A DNA stretch of 64,000 bases. It comes from Tessaracoccus sp. (GTDB taxonomy: Bacteria; Actinomycetota; Actinomycetes; Propionibacteriales; Propionibacteriaceae). Positions 8,719-17,193 of this stretch are shown one piece after another. The notes beneath the pieces are model-generated. The model ran no database searches. It saw only the letters and a program-made list of their open reading frames with translations, and was not told the origin of the DNA. Each line of letters starts with the position of its first letter. Within the stretch, counting starts at the first letter, position 1. The position numbers and the translations under genes were made by a program. The stretch lies in NCBI RefSeq assembly GCF_016714275.1, contig NZ_JADJNP010000004.1:62001-126000 (forward strand). Reading direction: 5' to 3'.

Positions 8719-10290
8719 CGGTGGTTGTTCCTCGAATCAGGCTCCGGTTGCGTCGTTCACGTATGAGGCTGACTACCTGGATGTGGAGTTTGATGCGTCG
8801 GGTTCGTCGGATCGGATGGTTCGATTGCTTCGGTGTCGTGGGACTTCGGTGACGATTCTGCGGCGGTGACGGGTGAGAAGGTTTCTCCACGTACGCGGCG
8901 GAGGGCAGCTACCAGGTGACGGTCACGGTGACTGACGATGATGGTGTGAGCAGTACTGCTCAGCAGTGGGTCACAGTTGCCGCTGTGCCGGTGAATCAGG
9001 CTCCGGTTGCGTCGTTCACGTATGAGGCTGACTACCTGGATGTGGAGTTTGATGCGTCGGGTTCGTCGGATCCGGATGGTTCGATTGCTTCGGTGTCGTG
9101 GGACTTCGGTGACGATTCTGCGGCGGTGACGGGTGAGAAGGTTTCTCACACGTATGCGGCTGCGGTGAGTACCAGGTGACGGTCACGGTGACTGATGATG
9201 AGGGTGCTGTTGGTGTCTCGACTCAGTCGGTGACGGTGGTTGTTCCTCCGAATCAGGCTCCGGTTGCGTCGTTCACGTATGAGGCTGACTACCTGGATGT
9301 GGAGTTTGATGCGTCGGGTTCGTCGGATCCGGATGGTTCGATTGCTTCGGTGTCGTGGGACTTCGGTGACGATTCTGCGGCGGTGACGGGTGAGAAGGTT
9401 TCTCACACGTATGCGGCTGCGGGCAGCTACCAGGTGACGGTCACGGTGACTGATGATGAGGGTGCTGTTGGTGTCTCGACTCAGTCGGTGACGGTGGTTG
9501 TTCCTCCGAATCAGGCTCCGGTTGCGTCGTTCACGTATGAGGCTGACTACCTGGATGTGGAGTTTGATGCGTCGGGTTCGTCGGATCCGGATGGTTCGAT
9601 TGCTTCGGTATCGTGGGACTTCGGTGACGATTCTGCGGCGGTGACGGGTGAGAAGGTTTCTCACACGTACGCGGCGGAGGGCAGCTACCAGGTGACGGTC
9701 ACGGTGACTGACGATGATGGTGTGAGCAGTACTGCTCAGCAGTGGGTCACAGTTGCCGCTGTGCCGGTGAATCAGGCTCCGGTTGCGTCGTTCACGTATG
9801 AGGCTGACTACCTGGATGTGGAGTTTGATGCGTCGGGTTCGTCGGATCCGGATGGTTCGATTGCTTCGGTGTCGTGGGACTTCGGTGACGATTCTGCGGC
9901 GGTGACGGGTGAGAAGGTTTCTCACACGTATGCGGCTGCGGGTGAGTACCAGGTGACGGTCACGGTGACTGATGATGAGGGTGCTGTTGGTGTCTCGACT
10001 CAGTCGGTGACGGTGGTTGTTCCTCCGAATCAGGCTCCGGTTGCGTCGTTCACGTATGAGGCTGACTACCTGGATGTGGAGTTTGATGCGTCGGGTTCGT
10101 CGGATCCGGATGGTTCGATTGCTTCGGTGTCGTGGGACTTCGGTGACGATTCTGCGGCGGTGACGGGTGAGAAGGTTTCTCACACGTATGCGGCTGCGGG
10201 TGAGTACCAGGTGACGGTCACGGTGACTGATGATGAGGGTGCTGTTGGTGTCTCGACTCAGCCGGTTGTTGTATCAGACCAGCCCGCCAA
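8485..10290 (+). repeat. Seven near-identical tandem PKD-domain repeats
   Basis: The unit boundary GCTCCGGTTGCG recurs at 8485, 8741, 9000, 9257, 9515, 9776 and 10034. The intact period is 258 or 261 bp depending on which of two linkers is used (DDEGAVGVSTQSV-type or DDDGVSSTAQQ-type). Each unit encodes a PKD fold containing YEADYLDVEFDASGSSD and VSWDFGDD. The 86-87 residue copies are almost identical at the DNA level, which points to recent expansion or gene conversion. Confidence 0.95.
8688..9166 (+). other. Cluster of five single-base deletions breaking the PKD repeat frame
   Basis: Compared with the intact repeat copies, one base is missing at each of about 8688-8690 (GAGGG to GAGG), 8731-8733 (CTCCG to CTCG), 8812-8813 (ATCCGG to ATCGG), 8885-8889 (CTCACACG to CTCCACG) and 9164-9166 (GCGGGTG to GCGGTG). 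Frames change 1, 0, 2, 1, 0, 2 (position mod 3), and the last matches the frame of 9176-11887 exactly. Four of the five are in short homopolymers, which fits uncorrected sequencing error in a long repeat. Confidence 0.85.
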
Positions 10291-11887
10291 CCAGCCTCCC
10301 TCTGCGTCGTTCACGCATTCGGTGGCGGGGCTTAAGGCATCGTTTGATGCGTCGGGTTCGTCGGATCCGGATGGTTCGATTGCTTCGGTGTCGTGGGACT
10401 TCGGTGACAACTCTGCGGCGGTGACGGGTGAGAAGGTTTCTCACACGTATGCGGCTGCGGGTACTTACCCGGTGACGGTCACGGTGACTGACAATGGTGG
10501 TGCGAGCAGCACCTCTACGAGTTCTGTGACGGTGACGGAGCCTGTGGGTGAGCCGGTTACTACTCGGGTCGTGAACTCCGGGTCGTCGTGGTCGTACCTT
10601 TACCAGCTGTCGGCTCCGCCTACGGATTGGGCGCAGCGCACGTTTAGTGACGTGGCTTGGTCCACTGGTGCGGGTCCGATTGGCTACGGTTCTTCGGTCG
10701 TGGGCACGAACCTCAACCCGCCGGCGGTCGCTACTGATCGTCCTCGGGCCGCGTATGCGCGTACGACCTTCGAGGTTTTGGATTCGGCTGCGGTGACGGC
10801 GTTGTCGTTGTCTGTGCTTGCTGATGATGGTGCCGTGGTGTACGTGAACGGTGTGGAAGTTGGGCGTGACAACCTCGGATCGGGTGCGGTCACTTACTTG
10901 ACGTTCGCTGACTCTGCGCGGCGTGTGACGGCAGCTCAGGCCTCGCCGTTGGTCGTGTCGGTGCCGGTGAGCCTGCTGGTTGATGGCATCAACGTGATCG
11001 CGGTTGAGTCGCATGTGAACTATCGGTCGACTCCGGACCTGACGATCGCAGTAACCGCCGACCTCACGACGATGGAACCAGGTAACGGCACTCCAAATAT
11101 CGCTCCGTCTGCGTCGTTCACGCATTCGGTGGCGGGGCTTAAGGCATCGTTTGATGCGTCGGGTTCGTCGGATCCGGATGGTTCGATTGCTTCGGTGTCG
11201 TGGGACTTCGGTGACAACTCTGCGGCGGTGACGGGTGAGAAGGTTTCTCACACGTATGCGGCTGCGGGTACTTACCCGGTGACGGTCACGGTGACTGACA
11301 ATGGTGGTGCGAGCAGCACCTCTACGAGTTCTGTGACGGTGACGGAGCCTGTGGGTGAGCCGGTTACTACTCGGGTCGTGAACTCCGGGTCGTCGTGGTC
11401 GTACCTTTACCAGCTGTCGGCTCCGCCTACGGATTGGGCGCAGCGCACGTTTAGTGACGTGGCTTGGTCCACTGGTGCGGGTCCGATTGGCTACGGTTCT
11501 TCGGTCGTGGGCACGAACCTCAACCCGCCGGCGGTCGCTACTGATCGTCCTCGGGCCGCGTATGCGCGTACGACCTTCGAGGTTTTGGATTCGGCTGCGG
11601 TGACGGCGTTGTCGTTGTCTGTGCTTGCTGATGATGGTGCCGTGGTGTACGTGAACGGTGTGGAAGTTGGGCGTGACAACCTCGGATCGGGTGCGGTCAC
11701 TTACTTGACGTTCGCTGACTCTGCGCGGCGTGTGACGGCAGCTCAGGCCTCGCCGTTGGTCGTGTCGGTGCCGGTGAGCCTGCTGGTTGATGGCATCAAC
11801 GTGATCGCGGTTGAGTCGCATGTGAACTATCGGTCGACTCCGGACCTGACGATCGCAGTAACCGCCGACCTCACGGTCGTCAGTTAA
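9176..11887 (+). CDS. Giant multidomain secreted surface protein, C-terminal part of the same gene
   Basis: This open frame begins inside a PKD unit and is the continuation of the gene starting at 4291, not an independent gene: it has no ribosome site or signal peptide. It encodes four complete PKD units, then two copies of a module made of a PKD domain (ASFTHSVAGLKASFDASGSS) and a beta-rich domain of about 170 residues with a YVNGVEVGRDNL motif, as found in carbohydrate-binding or DNRLRE-like modules. The protein ends in TADLTVVS with no sorting signal or membrane helix, so release or non-covalent surface binding is likely. A strong hairpin follows at 11918. Confidence 0.75.
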   Translation: MTVTVTDDEGAVGVSTQSVTVVVPPNQAPVASFTYEADYLDVEFDASGSSDPDGSIASVSWDFGDDSAAVTGEKVSHTYAAAGSYQVTVTVTDDEGAVGVSTQSVTVVVPPNQAPVASFTYEADYLDVEFDASGSSDPDGSIASVSWDFGDDSAAVTGEKVSHTYAAEGSYQVTVTVTDDDGVSSTAQQWVTVAAVPVNQAPVASFTYEADYLDVEFDASGSSDPDGSIASVSWDFGDDSAAVTGEKVSHTYAAAGEYQVTVTVTDDEGAVGVSTQSVTVVVPPNQAPVASFTYEADYLDVEFDASGSSDPDGSIASVSWDFGDDSAAVTGEKVSHTYAAAGEYQVTVTVTDDEGAVGVSTQPVVVSDQPANQPPSASFTHSVAGLKASFDASGSSDPDGSIASVSWDFGDNSAAVTGEKVSHTYAAAGTYPVTVTVTDNGGASSTSTSSVTVTEPVGEPVTTRVVNSGSSWSYLYQLSAPPTDWAQRTFSDVAWSTGAGPIGYGSSVVGTNLNPPAVATDRPRAAYARTTFEVLDSAAVTALSLSVLADDGAVVYVNGVEVGRDNLGSGAVTYLTFADSARRVTAAQASPLVVSVPVSLLVDGINVIAVESHVNYRSTPDLTIAVTADLTTMEPGNGTPNIAPSASFTHSVAGLKASFDASGSSDPDGSIASVSWDFGDNSAAVTGEKVSHTYAAAGTYPVTVTVTDNGGASSTSTSSVTVTEPVGEPVTTRVVNSGSSWSYLYQLSAPPTDWAQRTFSDVAWSTGAGPIGYGSSVVGTNLNPPAVATDRPRAAYARTTFEVLDSAAVTALSLSVLADDGAVVYVNGVEVGRDNLGSGAVTYLTFADSARRVTAAQASPLVVSVPVSLLVDGINVIAVESHVNYRSTPDLTIAVTADLTVVS
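10301..11880 (+). repeat. 807-bp tandem duplication of a PKD plus beta-domain module
   Basis: The segment 10301-11073 reappears at 11108-11880 with an offset of 807 bp. The copies look identical base for base wherever I compared them, including the codons of the YVNGVEVGRDNL domain. A 34-bp linker (11074-11107) separates them. Such identity implies a very recent duplication or ongoing conversion. Confidence 0.9.
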
Positions 11888-11917
11888 GCGACATCGGCCT
11901 TACTAAGGCACCGCTCG

Positions 11918-11948
11918 GGGTCCGTCCTGCAGTCTGCAGGACGGACCC
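11918..11948 (+). terminator. Terminator-like hairpin after the giant surface protein gene
   Basis: A perfect 15-bp inverted repeat (11918-11932 with 11934-11948, GGGTCCGTCCTGCAG arm) lies 30 bp after the stop codon. It is followed by CTCTAGCTTC rather than a T run, so a factor-assisted or atypical terminator is likely. Confidence 0.6.
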
Positions 11949-12044
11949 CTCTAGCTTCACGGCCGCGATCGAAGCTGGCTTACGGCCGACTTGCCAATCC
12001 CCATCCTCTCGGGAATCCGACCCTCCACCACACCCCGGGGCGGT

Positions 12045-12302
12045 TCACCGGCCGCCAAGGGGGCCGAAATTCACCCGACGCCAGGCAGTCAATTTCAGGC
12101 GGAGTTGCCACGAGCGTCGCCGACACTGGACCGCTGCGATCAGAGGAGTCAAGGGCGATGTCAGGTCGAAGGCCGCTATCAGGTGCTCGCAGTCCGTCGG
12201 CTCGTTGGCGCGGTCGCCGGTGTCAAACAGCGCCACAAGTTCAGACAAGCAAATACCGCACGCGGCAGCGAGCGGCAGAATCCGGCAGACAGGTGCCCCC
12301 AT
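12045..12302 (-). CDS. Possible small coupled ORF, 85 residues, doubtful
   Basis: The ATG (12302) directly abuts the stop codon of the 434-residue gene on the same strand, an arrangement often seen with translational coupling. The encoded protein is Cys- and Arg-containing, shows no recognised motif, and ends in a basic tail that looks random. I see no family match and no independent ribosome site. It may be non-coding. The remainder of the 11949-12044 gap shows nothing recognisable. Confidence 0.2.
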   Translation of the reverse strand: MGAPVCRILPLAAACGICLSELVALFDTGDRANEPTDCEHLIAAFDLTSPLTPLIAAVQCRRRSWQLRLKLTAWRRVNFGPLGGR

Positions 12303-13607
12303 CTAGGTAGCGACGTCGTCCAGGTAGTCGGTCACTGCACAGGTGATCTCAGCATCCCGAGTCGTTAGCAGTTGAGGGAGGGTCGCGCCCAGCGTGAGCA
12401 GGACAGTAGCAACATAGCCGAACGGATCGGGTTCGAGCGGGAGCGTCGCGACCGGGGCGAGGAGGCTCGTGCCGAATGTGATGATGGGAGCGAACCTCGA
12501 GTGAGTGGCCCGAGGATCTGGATCGGAGAGGCCCCACTCACGCACGACATGTGCGAGCGATCGCTGCAGACTAGCGACGTCCCCATATTTCCACCAGGCA
12601 ACGATGCTGCTCGTGACACCAGGGCTGCTCACGTGCGAGTAGCCCCGCTGCCATTCGCTGGTCGTGAGCTCGCCGAGCCGCTCCAGGGAGCCCGCGGGAA
12701 GCTCGATCTCGGTTGCCCTGCGGCCGCCGATGGACCACTCCGTATCGCTGAAGTAGATGCCGTCCTTCGTGCTGCTGTGGATGCTGCGATAGTCGGCATG
12801 GTGCTGGAAAGCGATCGCTCGGTTGTACCTCTCGGAGAACCAGAACTCGAGTTTCTCCGCGATGTCCCTCCGCCCGTCCCAGAAGCCGAGGCGATCCAAG
12901 AAAACGCTCCGCTTGGTCTCCCTGCCCAGGTCCCGCATGAAGGCGGCCTCGGCGTCGTCCTGAGCGAAAGCAGCCGCGAGGTCCGAGACCGGCAGGAATC
13001 TATCTGAGAGGTCCGACGCCTCCGACCAGAGCCGACTCTGGTCCCAGGTCGCAGCCGGCAGTACCTTCGCGTCGATGAGTTCGGCCAGTTTGGTCCAACC
13101 CTCCGCCAGAGCTTCAAGCTCAGTGTCCTCGGCTCCGGAGTGTGCCAAGCGGGTGAGAATGCCCTCGTCTGAGTACTCCTGCCGTTCCCGGCAGCCGGAC
13201 CTCGTCATCGCCCGGGACACACCCTCGCCGTTTGAGAGAAACGATGACTGAAATCCCTGGCCGGTCTGGGGCTGATGCATCGCGGCGACCGTTGCGTCCA
13301 CGGTCGCCGCTCGTGCGCGCAACTCGATCGGAATCGGCCGCTCTGGATCGGTACGCAGCGTCTTCAGTAGTCCGGACGAGGCCAGCCCTAGCAGCAACCT
13401 GCCATCGAGCGCCTGCGCATCTGTGACGACGATCCGCTCCGAGAGCAGCGCCTCCAGGCGCAGCTTCCCGAGCGCCGCTCTGAGAACCGGGCTGTCACGG
13501 TTCCGGAACTCCGCCAGCCAGTCCGGTCCGCTCATCCCCGCACGCTGCTGGGTGCTGTCGAACTCTGCGAGCAACACCCGGTCGTTCGTACGGGCGACCC
13601 TAGGCAT
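12303..13607 (-). CDS. Hypothetical protein, 434 residues, overlapping a NUDIX gene
   Basis: I do not recognise this protein. It is mostly soluble and acidic, with a C-terminal hydrophobic stretch (about residues 375-415, FAPIITFGTSLLAPVATLPL onward) that could be a buried helix pair or a membrane hairpin. A His/aromatic region (FSERYNRAIAFQHHADYRS) lies near residue 255. The ATG at 13607 overlaps the 3' end of the upstream NUDIX gene by 8 bp, so the two are co-transcribed and probably coupled. The neighbourhood (IS element, broken lipoprotein, toxin-antitoxin genes) marks this as accessory DNA. A defence or nucleotide-signalling role would fit the NUDIX partner but is speculation. Confidence 0.65.
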   Translation of the reverse strand: MPRVARTNDRVLLAEFDSTQQRAGMSGPDWLAEFRNRDSPVLRAALGKLRLEALLSERIVVTDAQALDGRLLLGLASSGLLKTLRTDPERPIPIELRARAATVDATVAAMHQPQTGQGFQSSFLSNGEGVSRAMTRSGCRERQEYSDEGILTRLAHSGAEDTELEALAEGWTKLAELIDAKVLPAATWDQSRLWSEASDLSDRFLPVSDLAAAFAQDDAEAAFMRDLGRETKRSVFLDRLGFWDGRRDIAEKLEFWFSERYNRAIAFQHHADYRSIHSSTKDGIYFSDTEWSIGGRRATEIELPAGSLERLGELTTSEWQRGYSHVSSPGVTSSIVAWWKYGDVASLQRSLAHVVREWGLSDPDPRATHSRFAPIITFGTSLLAPVATLPLEPDPFGYVATVLLTLGATLPQLLTTRDAEITCAVTDYLDDVAT

Positions 13608-14142
13608 CGATGCTTACTCCAGACAGAAGACCGCGGGTAAGGGCACGCAGCAGCGCCGCCAACGTGAAAGAATCGATGATCGCCCCCTCGGCGGCGAGAC
13701 GCAACACCTCCGAGACTGGCATCCAGCGGGCCGCACCGACCTCTCGATCGGATGGAAGCAACGGGTCTACATCATCGGGCACGACGACCAGGAACAACTC
13801 GACGATGGACTCCAGTACACCCGCGTTGGGCGCCACCGCGCCCAGGGTGATCAGGCGCTCCGACCCCACCGCAAGCCCAGTCTCCTCGGCGAGCTCCCGG
13901 CACGCAGCCTGCTCAAGGGTCTCGCCGTCGTCTCGGAATCCACGGGGAAGCTCAAGGAGTGTGCGCCCGAGCGGCCTGCGATAGACCTCCACCATGGCGA
14001 TCTGACTGTCGCGGACAGCCAGGATCACCGCGCCGGGACGACCATCTCGTTCCCGGATCCTGAGGTACCCGGGGTGGGTATCGTCCGCGCCGTCGATGAA
14101 GACACTCGCCCAAGGAGGGTGTACAAACACAAGTCTCTCCAT
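13600..14142 (-). CDS. NUDIX hydrolase
   Basis: The protein contains a NUDIX box with the core GFRDDGETLEQAACRELAEE, close to the consensus GX5EX7REUXEEXGU in which the Glu residues bind metal. The family hydrolyses nucleoside diphosphates linked to another moiety, such as ADP-ribose or NADH. The PLGRTLLELPRGF sequence before the box is typical of ADP-ribose pyrophosphatase-like members. ATG 14142 is chosen because homologues usually begin shortly before a strand like ERLVFVHPPW. ATG 14154 is an alternative, and neither has a clear ribosome site. An in-frame extension up to 14337 looks non-coding. It overlaps the 434-residue gene by 8 bp. Confidence 0.8.
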   Translation of the reverse strand: MERLVFVHPPWASVFIDGADDTHPGYLRIRERDGRPGAVILAVRDSQIAMVEVYRRPLGRTLLELPRGFRDDGETLEQAACRELAEETGLAVGSERLITLGAVAPNAGVLESIVELFLVVVPDDVDPLLPSDREVGAARWMPVSEVLRLAAEGAIIDSFTLAALLRALTRGLLSGVSIDA

Positions 14143-14390
14143 ATTTCGGAGCATACCGGGGGCAAGGCCCCGGGTGTGTTCAACACTTTCATCGGCGATG
14201 CTGAGCAGCGCGATACAGCAACCGTAGGCGGCAACGGCTGCGGTCGCGCGGCCGGGCCGCGCGAGGGAAGGGCCAACTGAGCTCGTGGTGAACCGTCCAG
14301 TAGGCTTTTCCTCGTCTCCAGCTCGCCCGGCCAGCACGCCTCTCGGGAAATCGAAGGCGTCGTCCGTCAGACCGCCGCTATCCAGGATCG

Positions 14391-14398
14391 CGAGGGCC
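14391..14398. repeat. Left 8-bp target site duplication of the IS element
   Basis: CGAGGGCC at 14391-14398 is repeated exactly at 15789-15796, immediately outside the two inverted repeats. Eight-base duplications are normal for IS256-family transposition. Confidence 0.9.
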
Positions 14399-15788
14399 GG
14401 GACTGTACGGTCAACGGCGTAACTCGGATCAAGGAGTTACAAGATGAGTACCCCTGTAGACACGGCCGCCCTGGCCTTGAGTGCGATGCCCGAGGAACTG
14501 CCTGTGAGCACCCCTTCCCCGCAGCCGGTTGTTGACCGATCGTTGGTTGCGCAGCTCGTCGCTGATGCCCGTGGCAAGGGCTTGTCGATCGATGGCGAGA
14601 ACGGTCTGCTGGCCGAGCTGACCAAGCTGGTGGTGGAGTCCGCGCTGGACGGCGAGATCACCGACCACCTCGGCTACGACAAGCACGAACGCGGCGCCTC
14701 GGCGGATGGAAACGCCCGCAATGGGACGCGGTCGAAGACCGTGGTCAGCAAGGCCGGACCGGTCATCATCGATGTCCCGCGGGATAGGGCCGGCACGTTC
14801 ACACCCCAGATCGTCGCGAAGCGACAGCGCCGACTCGGCGCGATCGAGGACATCGTGTTGTCGCTATCGGCCCGTGGCATGACCCACGGCGACATCAGTG
14901 CACACCTGGCCGATGTGTACGGGTCGGAGGTGTCGAAGACCACGATCTCGACGATCACCGACAAGGTCCTCGACGGCATGACCGCCTGGCAGAACCGCCC
15001 CCTGGATCCGGTGTACCCAGTGGTGTTCATCGACGCGATCCATGTGAAGGTCCGCGACGGCCAAGTCGCGAACCGGCCCATCTACGTCGCGCTCGCGGTC
15101 ACCAGCGAGGGCAACCGCGACATCCTCGGCCTGTGGATCGGCGACGGCGGCGAGGGCGCGAAGTACTGGCTCCAAGTGCTCACCGAGATCAAGAACCGCG
15201 GTGTCCAAGACGTGTTGATGCTGGTGTGTGACGGACTCACCGGCCTACCCGACAGCGTGAACACGGTGTGGCCGGCCACCATCGTGCAGACCTGCATCGT
15301 GCACCTGATGCGGAACAGCTTCAAGTACGCCGCCCGTCAGGACTGGGACAAGATCAGCCGCAGCCTGAAACCCATCTACCAGGCCGCGACCCTCAGCGAG
15401 GCCGAGGACCGGTTCCTCGACTTCCAAGACGCCTGGGGCGCCAAGTATCCGGCGATCGTCAGGTTGTGGGAGAACGCCTGGGCGGAGTTCGTTCCGTTCT
15501 TGCAGTTCGACCGCGAGATCCGCCGGATCGTGTGCACCACCAACGCGATCGAGTCCGTGAACGCCAGGATCCGGAAAGCGGTGAAGGCCCGTGGGCACTT
15601 CCCGAACGAGCAGGCCGCGCTCAAGTGCGTGTACCTCGCCGTGATGGCGCTCGACCCGACCGGCAAGGGACGGGCCCGGTGGACCCAACGCTGGAAGGGC
15701 GCCCTCAACGCCTTCGACATCACCTTCAACGGCCGACTGTCCGCCCACAACCACTAACCATGACTTACACCGAAAACTTGACAGTCCC
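14399..15788 (+). mobile_element. Complete IS256-family insertion sequence, 1390 bp
   Basis: The left end (14399-14423) and the reverse complement of the right end (15764-15788) both start GGGACTGT and then share scattered matches (17 of 25 bases), forming imperfect terminal inverted repeats. One transposase gene fills the interior. Exact 8-bp duplications flank the element. Removing the IS and one duplication joins the upstream DNA to the lipoprotein start codon at 15801, so the element landed in that gene's 5' region. The absence of decay in the duplication and transposase implies a recent insertion. Confidence 0.93.
14444..15757 (+). CDS. IS256-family transposase
   Basis: The 437-residue length and sequence are typical of the IS256/Mutator family. 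The DDE catalytic triad is visible as D in VFIDAIHVK, D in LVCDGLTGL and E in TTNAIESVNARIRK. The family signature surrounding the last motif (CTTNAIES) is intact. ATG 14444 has an AAGGAG ribosome site 7 nt upstream. No frameshift or internal stop is present, so the enzyme should be active. Confidence 0.97.
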   Translation: MSTPVDTAALALSAMPEELPVSTPSPQPVVDRSLVAQLVADARGKGLSIDGENGLLAELTKLVVESALDGEITDHLGYDKHERGASADGNARNGTRSKTVVSKAGPVIIDVPRDRAGTFTPQIVAKRQRRLGAIEDIVLSLSARGMTHGDISAHLADVYGSEVSKTTISTITDKVLDGMTAWQNRPLDPVYPVVFIDAIHVKVRDGQVANRPIYVALAVTSEGNRDILGLWIGDGGEGAKYWLQVLTEIKNRGVQDVLMLVCDGLTGLPDSVNTVWPATIVQTCIVHLMRNSFKYAARQDWDKISRSLKPIYQAATLSEAEDRFLDFQDAWGAKYPAIVRLWENAWAEFVPFLQFDREIRRIVCTTNAIESVNARIRKAVKARGHFPNEQAALKCVYLAVMALDPTGKGRARWTQRWKGALNAFDITFNGRLSAHNH

Positions 15789-15796
15789 CGAGGGCC
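15789..15796. repeat. Right 8-bp target site duplication of the IS element
   Basis: This exact copy of CGAGGGCC directly follows the right inverted repeat and sits 4 bp before the start codon of the lipoprotein gene. Confidence 0.9.
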
Positions 15797-15800
15797 TTCC

Positions 15801-17129
15801 ATGATCATCCGTCTTGTTCGCCGCGTGCTCGGCATTATCGTCGCCGTCGGAGTAGTTCTGGGTGCTACTGGCTGTGAGCTCGTCGTGACTGGCAAGTATC
15901 AGCCGCTGGGGCTTCCGATCTCTTTCTCTGTCAATACCCGTGGTGAGTGGGCGGTTGCGGGGGAGTATTCCGTGATCACGCCGATTGGGCGGTTCGAGCT
16001 CGAAGCCGCAGTCGAGGACGCGGTTCTGAACGACTCCGATGATGCGCTGTTCCTTACCATTCTGTCCGGACGGGGCAATAGCAGCGAGGATGCGTTTTAG
16101 ATCGACTTCGCTCGCTACGGGCAGCACATCAACGTCTGGTCCGACGGGCCATCGCGGATGAGAATCGACCTACCTCTGATCGAGATCACCCCCCTCGGGG
16201 ATACGACCATGATCATCGTGAACGACGTTGACGAGATGCCGGAGGGTATGGAGCCAGCGGCAATCGAGACGGGCAGCGACGACTTCTCGGACGAGCCGGG
16301 GGAGGATCTGGCTACGGCAGAGACCCCTCTGCAAGGCGATGGGGTTGACGCCGACGGTGATCTGACGACTGACGCGCCGTCGGATCGTCCGACCGTGGAG
16401 GTACGCAGCCTTGCTCCGCCGGTTGGGCTGGAGTCAGACGGCTTAAGCCCCTGGGTGTCTGCCGATATCGAGACGATCACCAATAGAGGTGAGCCCGTGG
16501 CCGTCAACGTGGGCGGCGTGGGGTTCACGTCTCACTCGCTTGTGCGGGCTGAGTTGGAGAGGGCCGACGGCGAAGCAGGCTACTTCAGCGACGTTGTGTA
16601 CGCCGATAATCGCGGGCTGTTCGCGTACGACTTTCAGTGGTTTCCAGAACGCACTGACGATATTTGGGGAAATGACGGCGACTTGGTCCTCCGATTCACG
16701 GACATTTCGGGCGCCGTCGTGGAGGCATCCTTCACGGTAGTAAGCGATTCGGAAACGCCACCTGTCAGCACCTGGATCACGTCGGGGAGCTGGCGTCCTC
16801 AGGCTACTGGCCTGGCCCGTCTGACGGTCGGGTACGACGGCTCAAGTGATATCTGTGCCGACGGCGGGCTGAGGGTTGGTGTGACAGCCACCGGATTCAC
16901 GCCAGACAGCACTGCAAACATCGAGTTCACCCCCGCTTCGGACCCGAACTACAACCTGCTCTCGGCAGGGCTGAGCATCAATCCGCACGGCGACCTTCCT
17001 GAGTACCAGTCCTACTGGGCTGCAGTTGATTGCGTCCCAGGCGGGGTGGCAACCATCAACATCGCGGTTACCGACGAGGAGGGCGTCCGAGCCGAGCAGG
17101 TTCTGGAGCTGGAAGTGCCTGAGTCTTGA
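15801..17129 (+). pseudogene. Secreted lipoprotein gene with an in-frame amber codon, separated from its promoter by an IS
   Basis: The N-terminus (MIIRLVRRVLGIIVAVGVVL) plus the lipobox ATGC marks a lipoprotein. The frame runs 99 codons to TAG at 16098-16100, then stays open in the same frame to 17129. The residues on both sides of the stop (SGRGNSSEDAF, then IDFARYGQHINVW) read like one continuous strand-rich domain. A CAG or GAG to TAG change is the simplest explanation. The downstream part has an acidic linker and two Ig-like beta domains with one Cys each (DICADGG and DCVPGG). The IS element lies 12 bp upstream and has displaced the native promoter. Function is unknown. If translated separately, the second part could start at ATG 16158. 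Confidence 0.75.
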
Positions 17130-17193
17130 GGAGTTCCGGCAGCGGGCCCCCCCGAGGGAGCCGTCGGACAGGGAGGCCGCGAGGAGCCTGCCA

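Noticed and set aside
9146..11821. Long minus-strand frames (345 and 515 codons) opposite the PKD repeats
   Set aside because: They arise from the repeated codons of the sense strand and have Arg/His-rich low-complexity translations.
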